Shown: positions 14,419 through 17,812 of the stretch, in pieces | Position numbering within the stretch: position 1 is the first letter of the stretch | How the letters are laid out: every line of letters begins with the position of its first letter | Program-made: the position numbers and the translations under genes | Origin: Helicobacter sp. | GTDB lineage: Bacteria; Campylobacterota; Campylobacteria; Campylobacterales; Helicobacteraceae | DNA: 17,812 nt | Direction of reading: 5' to 3' | Assembly (NCBI RefSeq): GCF_014799995.1 | Contig: NZ_JAAVGY010000018.1 | Coordinates: forward strand, 1-17,812 | The notes under the pieces: generated by a model | What the model was told of the DNA's origin: nothing | The model's input: only the letters and a program-made list of their open reading frames with translations | The model's database searches: none

Positions 14419-14447
14419 ATTCTATTGCAAAATAGATAAAATTTGCA
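14419..14447 (-). promoter_or_regulatory. Candidate ssrA promoter
   Basis: TAGAAT (14424-14419) is a likely -10, with TGCAAA (14447-14442) 17 bases upstream as a weak -35. The mature 5' end is 13 bases past the -10, so a short leader would be removed, as is normal for tmRNA processed by RNase P. Confidence 0.45.
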
Positions 14448-14469
14448 TTAAAGTGCGTGAAATGCAAAT
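14441..14469 (-). terminator. Rho-independent terminator of the radical SAM gene
   Basis: ATTTGCATT (14441-14449) and AATGCAAAT (14461-14469) form a perfect 9-bp stem with an 11-base loop. On the minus strand it is followed by TTTATCTATTTT. It lies 28 bases after the radical SAM stop and partly overlaps the ssrA promoter's upstream region. Confidence 0.6.
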
Positions 14470-14497
14470 TCCAAAAGCACTATGCAAATGAAAATGT

Positions 14498-15424
14498 TTA
14501 TTCTAAATATTCCGAAATTACCTTTTTAGAAGTTCTCCATTCTCCTATGTATTGCCATTGCATCGTATCACAATAGCGACAAAATGGAATCGGACGCGCT
14601 AAAAACTCTAAAATCTCTCTATAAGTTGTATTATCATTTAAAGTAATGTAGTCTAACGCATTGACTTGTAAATTTTGGTTGAATTTTTTATTAAAATGTT
14701 CAATATGCGCAGAAAAAGAGCAGTGATAGATTCTACCATTTTTAAGCTGCACACAATCGCACATTTGGCAGTTTAAATAGCTAATAAACGGATCATTTGT
14801 TCCTTTGGGATTTAGGACATTTTTCATACTTTCTTTTTTGCTATCGCCATTATAGAAATGAAACGGAATCTCATATTGCTTACAAAGCTGCTCCACTCTT
14901 TCCCAATCTACTTTAATAGGGTATTTGGTGGGAGAAATGTGAATCGCATTTGCTTTGCATTCTTGCCAAAAGCTTTCGTCTTGTTTGGGTAATAAAATCC
15001 CATTGGTTACCAAAATAATTTGGGATTCTGGAAAAGCTTTGCGCGTAATGGAGAAAAAGTCTTTGCAGTTTGGATTCAAAAGAGGTTCGCCTCCAAGCAA
15101 CATAATGCGTCTAATCAATCCCCCTGTGATTTTTGCTAAGAGTGTAATATCCTTTTCATAATCTTTTGGATTTAGGATTTGCGGTTCTGCAAGTTGAGAG
15201 AAATGGTCGCAACTAAAGCAGTTGAGATTACAATGTTCTGCTAAATTGATGTCTAGTTTTTTGATGAAAGGCTGCGGAGTGAGTTTCCTAAGATAGCCTA
15301 CATATTTAGACTTCGCTCTTAAATTTCGTCTGTATCTTTGGAATTTTTGTTTTAGTTTAAGGATTAGTGGGGGGGGGTGATTTTCATCGTGTTTCCTCTG
15401 TAAAAAGTAGCAGAATTTTAGCAC
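14498..15424 (-). CDS. Radical SAM protein with SPASM-like tail, probably phase-variable and OFF here
   Basis: The uninterrupted frame (308 codons from GTG 15424) encodes a radical SAM enzyme: CNLNCFSC at 65-72 gives Cys65, Cys69 and Cys72 for the SAM-binding [4Fe-4S] cluster, and LLGGEPLLNP at 109-118 is the GGEP motif. Later cysteines (219, 222, 224, 235, 282, 285) suggest a SPASM-type second cluster. The substrate is not evident; no maturation peptide or glycan gene is adjacent. The start is odd. GTG 15424 has no ribosome binding site and lies within a probable extended -10. The better start, ATG 15387 behind AGAGGA, reads MKITPPH and stops, because a C9 tract (15377-15369) puts it out of frame. 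At C10 or C7 it would give 296 residues. The gene thus looks switchable by slipped-strand mispairing. It stands alone between ssrA and divergent panB. Confidence 0.85.
   Translation of the reverse strand: MLKFCYFLQRKHDENHPPPLILKLKQKFQRYRRNLRAKSKYVGYLRKLTPQPFIKKLDINLAEHCNLNCFSCDHFSQLAEPQILNPKDYEKDITLLAKITGGLIRRIMLLGGEPLLNPNCKDFFSITRKAFPESQIILVTNGILLPKQDESFWQECKANAIHISPTKYPIKVDWERVEQLCKQYEIPFHFYNGDSKKESMKNVLNPKGTNDPFISYLNCQMCDCVQLKNGRIYHCSFSAHIEHFNKKFNQNLQVNALDYITLNDNTTYREILEFLARPIPFCRYCDTMQWQYIGEWRTSKKVISEYLE
15369..15377 (-). repeat. Homopolymeric C9 tract in the start region of the radical SAM gene
   Basis: Nine consecutive G on the plus strand (C on the coding strand) fall at codons 4-7 from ATG 15387. 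Tracts of 8 or more G/C in these AT-rich genomes are the classical contingency loci of Campylobacter and Helicobacter. In an otherwise low-GC window this is the only such run I see. Confidence 0.95.
15387..15399 (-). promoter_or_regulatory. Shine-Dalgarno and ATG that decide the radical SAM start
   Basis: AGAGGA (15399-15394) followed by six bases and ATG (15387-15385) is the only good initiation signal for this gene. From it the frame is ATG AAA ATC ACC CCC CCC CAC TAA with the C9 tract, ending after seven codons at 15366-15364. Confidence 0.75.
15415..15423 (-). promoter_or_regulatory. Candidate extended -10 promoter of the radical SAM gene
   Basis: TGCTAAAAT on the minus strand (15423-15415) is an extended -10. 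Transcription would begin near 15408, leaving a leader of about 21 nt to ATG 15387 and placing GTG 15424 outside the mRNA. Confidence 0.5.
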
Positions 15425-15436
15425 AAAATTTTATTT

Positions 15437-15447
15437 TATAGTAAAAT
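15437..15447 (+). promoter_or_regulatory. Candidate -10 region of panB
   Basis: TATAGTAAAAT contains two overlapping -10-like hexamers, TATAGT (15437-15442) and TAAAAT (15442-15447), 27 or more bases before the panB ATG. The divergent radical SAM promoter is less than 30 bp away, so the two share one short control region. Confidence 0.45.
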
Positions 15448-15473
15448 ATCGTATCTTAAAACAAGGATTCACA

Positions 15474-16280
15474 ATGAGCACACAAACCATCATTCCATCC
15501 ATTACAACCACACAGATTTTAAAGAAAAAGGGTGTAGAAAAAATTACTATGCTCACTGCCTATGATGCTTTAATGGCAAAAATCTTTGATGGCGAAGTGG
15601 ATATGATTTTAGTAGGTGATAGTTTGCAAATGAGTTTTTTTGGCGAACAAGATACATTGAGCAGCACTTTGGATTCTATGATATATCACACAAAGGCAGT
15701 GTGCAATGGAGCAAAGCAAAGCTTGATTGTTTGTGATATGCCTTTTGGGAGCACAGCCACGCCTCATCTCGCATTGGAATCAGCGATTCGTGTCTATAAA
15801 GAGACGAAAGCTCAAGCGGTAAAATTAGAAGTGGGATTTGAAGGACTAAAAAGTATTGAAATGTTGGTGGGTAATGGAATCGCGGTAATGGCGCATATTG
15901 GTTTGAAACCACAATTTGTCCGCAGTGATGGAGGCTATAAGGTGCAAGGCAAGAGACAAGAGGATATGCAAGATTTAATCAATCTTGCGCAACAAATTGA
16001 GCAGAGTGGCGCATTTAGCATTTTATTGGAAGGAGTCAAAGCAGAAACCGCAAAACAACTTACGCAAAGCGTTAAGATTCCAGTCATTGGCATTGGGGCG
16101 GGAGTGGATGTAGATGGGCAGGTATTGGTATGGAGTGATGCCTTTGGATTTTTTGAGGAATTTAAGCCCAAATTTGTGCGCCAATATTTCAAAGGTGCAG
16201 AGTTGTTGCGTCAAAGCGTGCGCCAATATGTGCAAGAGGTAAAAAGTGGTGATTTTCCTAATCAGCAAGAGAGTTATTAA
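15474..16280 (+). CDS. panB: 3-methyl-2-oxobutanoate hydroxymethyltransferase
   Basis: A 268-residue cytoplasmic enzyme that transfers a hydroxymethyl group from 5,10-methylenetetrahydrofolate to 2-oxoisovalerate to give ketopantoate, the first step of pantothenate (coenzyme A) synthesis. Family motifs are intact: LTAYD at 27-31, LVGDSLQM at 46-53 with metal-binding Asp49, VCDMPFGS at 86-93 with Asp88, VKLEVG at 116-121 with Lys117 and Glu119, HIGLKPQ at 141-147, LLEGV at 184-188 with the catalytic Glu186, and IGIGAG at 205-210. Length is normal. ATG 15474 has AAGGA upstream. The ruvB ribosome binding site overlaps its stop codon, so the two are one operon; the same neighbours occur in H. pylori as I recall. 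Confidence 0.96.
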   Translation: MSTQTIIPSITTTQILKKKGVEKITMLTAYDALMAKIFDGEVDMILVGDSLQMSFFGEQDTLSSTLDSMIYHTKAVCNGAKQSLIVCDMPFGSTATPHLALESAIRVYKETKAQAVKLEVGFEGLKSIEMLVGNGIAVMAHIGLKPQFVRSDGGYKVQGKRQEDMQDLINLAQQIEQSGAFSILLEGVKAETAKQLTQSVKIPVIGIGAGVDVDGQVLVWSDAFGFFEEFKPKFVRQYFKGAELLRQSVRQYVQEVKSGDFPNQQESY

Positions 16281-16288
16281 GGATAAGT

Positions 16289-17290
16289 TTGGAACGAATC
16301 GTAGAAATTGAAAAACTGACTTTAGAAAACGAAGAGGAAATCAAGCTTCGCCCCTCTTGCTGGGACGATTATATTGGACAAGAAAAACTAAAGCGGAATC
16401 TGCAAGTTTTTATCACAGCAGCAAAAATGCGGGGAGATGTGTTAGACCATCTTTTGCTCTTTGGTCCTCCCGGACTTGGAAAAACGACTTTGGCACATAT
16501 TATTAGCAATCAAATGCAGACAGCCATTAAAGTAACTGCTGCTCCAATGATTGAAAAAGCAGGGGATTTGGCTGCGATTCTGACAAATTTGAGTGAGGGT
16601 GAAATCTTGTTTATAGATGAGGTTCATCGCCTAAGCCCTGCAATTGAAGAGATTTTATATCCCGCAATGGAAGACTTTAGGCTAGATATTATCATTGGTA
16701 GCGGACCTGCGGCGCAAACCGTGAAGATTGATTTACCGCGATTCACGCTCATTGGGGCGACAACGCGCGCAGGAATGATTAGTAATCCCTTGCGCGATAG
16801 ATTTGGAATGCAGTTTCGTATGCAATTTTATGAGCAAGAAGAGTTGGCACGTATCGTGCAAATTGCGTCAGTAAAATTACAAAAGGAATGCTCTAAAGAG
16901 GGTGCATTAGAGATAGCCAAACGCTCACGTGGCACACCTAGAATCGCATTGAGATTATTAAAACGCGTGAGAGACTTTGCAGAAGTGGCACAAGAGGCAA
17001 TTATCACGCAAGAGCGTACCCAATATGCGCTCAATGAGCTTGGCGTGAATGAATATGGGTTTGATGAATTGGATTTGCGTTTTTTAAAAATCATTTGTGA
17101 GAATCGCGGACGACCAATTGGGTTAAGCACCCTTGCGGCAGCAATGAGTGAAGATGAGGGAACGATTGAAGATGTGATTGAACCCTATTTGCTTGTAAAT
17201 GGGTATTTAGAACGTACCGCGCGCGGGAGAATCGCGACACAAAAAACTTATGAATTATTTTCTTTTAGAGAAGTTGGGAGTTTGTTTTAA
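16289..17290 (+). CDS. ruvB: Holliday junction branch-migration ATPase RuvB
   Basis: A 333-residue hexameric AAA+ motor that, with RuvA, drives branch migration of Holliday junctions in recombinational repair. Walker A GPPGLGKTT at 59-67, Walker B LFIDEVHRL at 107-115, sensor 1 GATTRAGM at 156-163, arginine-finger region NPLRDRFG at 166-173, and sensor 2 GTPRIALRLL at 215-224 are all present. The winged-helix domain occupies about 260-330 (GRPIGLSTLAAAMSEDEGTIEDVIEPYL region). Translation starts at TTG 16289 with AAGGAT (16279-16284), which overlaps the panB stop; the first ATG is too far inside. RuvA and RuvC genes are not in this window. Confidence 0.98.
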   Translation: MERIVEIEKLTLENEEEIKLRPSCWDDYIGQEKLKRNLQVFITAAKMRGDVLDHLLLFGPPGLGKTTLAHIISNQMQTAIKVTAAPMIEKAGDLAAILTNLSEGEILFIDEVHRLSPAIEEILYPAMEDFRLDIIIGSGPAAQTVKIDLPRFTLIGATTRAGMISNPLRDRFGMQFRMQFYEQEELARIVQIASVKLQKECSKEGALEIAKRSRGTPRIALRLLKRVRDFAEVAQEAIITQERTQYALNELGVNEYGFDELDLRFLKIICENRGRPIGLSTLAAAMSEDEGTIEDVIEPYLLVNGYLERTARGRIATQKTYELFSFREVGSLF

Positions 17291-17307
17291 GTCTCTTGAT
17301 AACGGAA

Positions 17308-17332
17308 TAGAATCGCATAGAATGCGATTCTA
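17308..17332. terminator. Hairpin between convergent ruvB and the right-edge gene
   Basis: TAGAATCGCAT (17308-17318) and ATGCGATTCTA (17322-17332) make a perfect 11-bp stem with the three-base loop AGA. It lies 17 bases after the ruvB stop and 21 bases after the stop of the opposing gene. There is no T run on either side, so it may work as a bidirectional terminator or as a 3'-end stabiliser. Confidence 0.6.
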
Positions 17333-17353
17333 CAAAAGCAAGGAATTTGAAGT

Positions 17354-17812
17354 TTAATCAAGCAAGAATAATTCTAAAGGATATTTTTTGCCTAAGTCCT
17401 TGAGATCTAAATACGCACGCACTTTTAAAAATTCATTTTGAGGGTAGGTATTAAGAAGTTCCCTAGCTTCATCAATCATTTCTAGCTCTAAAAGCACATA
17501 AAAATATGCCATTTCTGCTAGCTCATCTTTATTAGAAAGGGTTTCAAATAGGCTAACCAAAGTCGCTGGCTCATAGCATTCTTTGAGCTTTTGGGCTAAG
17601 AGTAAATAATCTTCTTTGCTATATCCCACTTCCGCGCAGAGTTGCGCAATTTCTTCATTGCTGAAATCCATTTTTTTAGCATAACACATTCCAAGGATTT
17701 CATTGGCTAATTCTTTGTTGAATTTGATTTCACCAATATAATTTTTGATGGTTTTAGTTTCTCCAAGATTAAGCAGTTTTTTGAAAGCTTCGCGTTTATA
17801 TTCTTCATCATA
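17354..17812 (-). CDS. C-terminal part of an unidentified helical protein, cut by the window edge
   Basis: The frame is open from the stop at 17354 to the last base, 152 codons. ATG 17689 lies inside it, has no ribosome binding site, and is preceded by convincing coding sequence (KKLLNLGETKTIKNYIGEIK, then FNKELANEILG), so the true start is outside the window. The protein is soluble and almost wholly helical, with repeated amphipathic helices (EEIAQLCAEVGYSKEDYLLL, ELAEMAYFYVLLELEMIDEA) that look like TPR- or Sel1-type helical hairpins, though no clear repeat consensus can be drawn. It ends in LELFLLD. I cannot name a family. Confidence 0.75.
   Translation of the reverse strand, partial: YDEEYKREAFKKLLNLGETKTIKNYIGEIKFNKELANEILGMCYAKKMDFSNEEIAQLCAEVGYSKEDYLLLAQKLKECYEPATLVSLFETLSNKDELAEMAYFYVLLELEMIDEARELLNTYPQNEFLKVRAYLDLKDLGKKYPLELFLLD

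Noticed and set aside
15422..15424. GTG start for the radical SAM gene
   Set aside because: It has no Shine-Dalgarno and overlaps the probable extended -10, so it is unlikely to be transcribed. It only appears usable because it is in frame with the C9 tract. The coordinates are kept for the CDS because that is the uninterrupted frame.
17687..17689. ATG 17689 as a true start of the right-edge gene
   Set aside because: It has no ribosome binding site, and the frame continues with coding-like sequence to the window edge.

Overview
The window is low-GC, densely packed bacterial DNA from a Campylobacterota genome, most likely a Helicobacter (inference). The evidence is a CjaA-type cysteine-binding lipoprotein, a tmRNA tag of the YAPAYAKxA kind, dnaE close to rluB and panB next to ruvB (orders I recall from H. 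pylori), and a homopolymeric C tract in a gene start. GroES lacks the His-rich tail of H. pylori HspA, which suggests a non-gastric species. No insertion sequence, prophage, CRISPR array, tRNA or rRNA is visible.

Layout. Positions 1-7024 lie on the minus strand and read right to left: aspartate aminotransferase, cysteine-binding lipoprotein cjaA, then a tightly packed set of dnaE, a SUI1/YciH-like factor, rluB and the first 30 codons of an unknown protein that is cut by the window edge. A roughly 300 bp divergent control region (7025-7320) holds a consensus sigma-70 promoter for groES-groEL (7321-9248), with two tandem inverted repeats upstream of it. A plus-strand run from 9498 to 13984 carries pepF, an SspB-like protein, two adjacent proteins that look like cofactor-free relatives of an iron-sulfur B subunit and a CCG-domain E subunit, a small membrane protein, and cutA. 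ssrA (tmRNA) follows on the minus strand, then a radical SAM gene whose start contains a C9 tract. panB and ruvB are on the plus strand. The C-terminal part of an unknown helical protein enters from the right edge on the minus strand.

The most interesting material is in two places. (1) At 11764-13347, two neighbouring genes keep the length and framework of an SdhB/FrdB/MfrB-type iron-sulfur subunit and of an SdhE/HdrB-type subunit, in the natural B-E order. The first has lost every recognisable cluster cysteine, and the second almost all of them. The gene just upstream resembles the ClpX adaptor SspB, with ssrA itself about 2.3 kb away. (2) The radical SAM gene appears phase-variable. The start with the good ribosome binding site (ATG at 15387) is out of frame at C9 and would be in frame at C10 or C7, so the sequenced copy looks OFF. 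Family alignments were made by eye from memory and need profile or structure searches to confirm.
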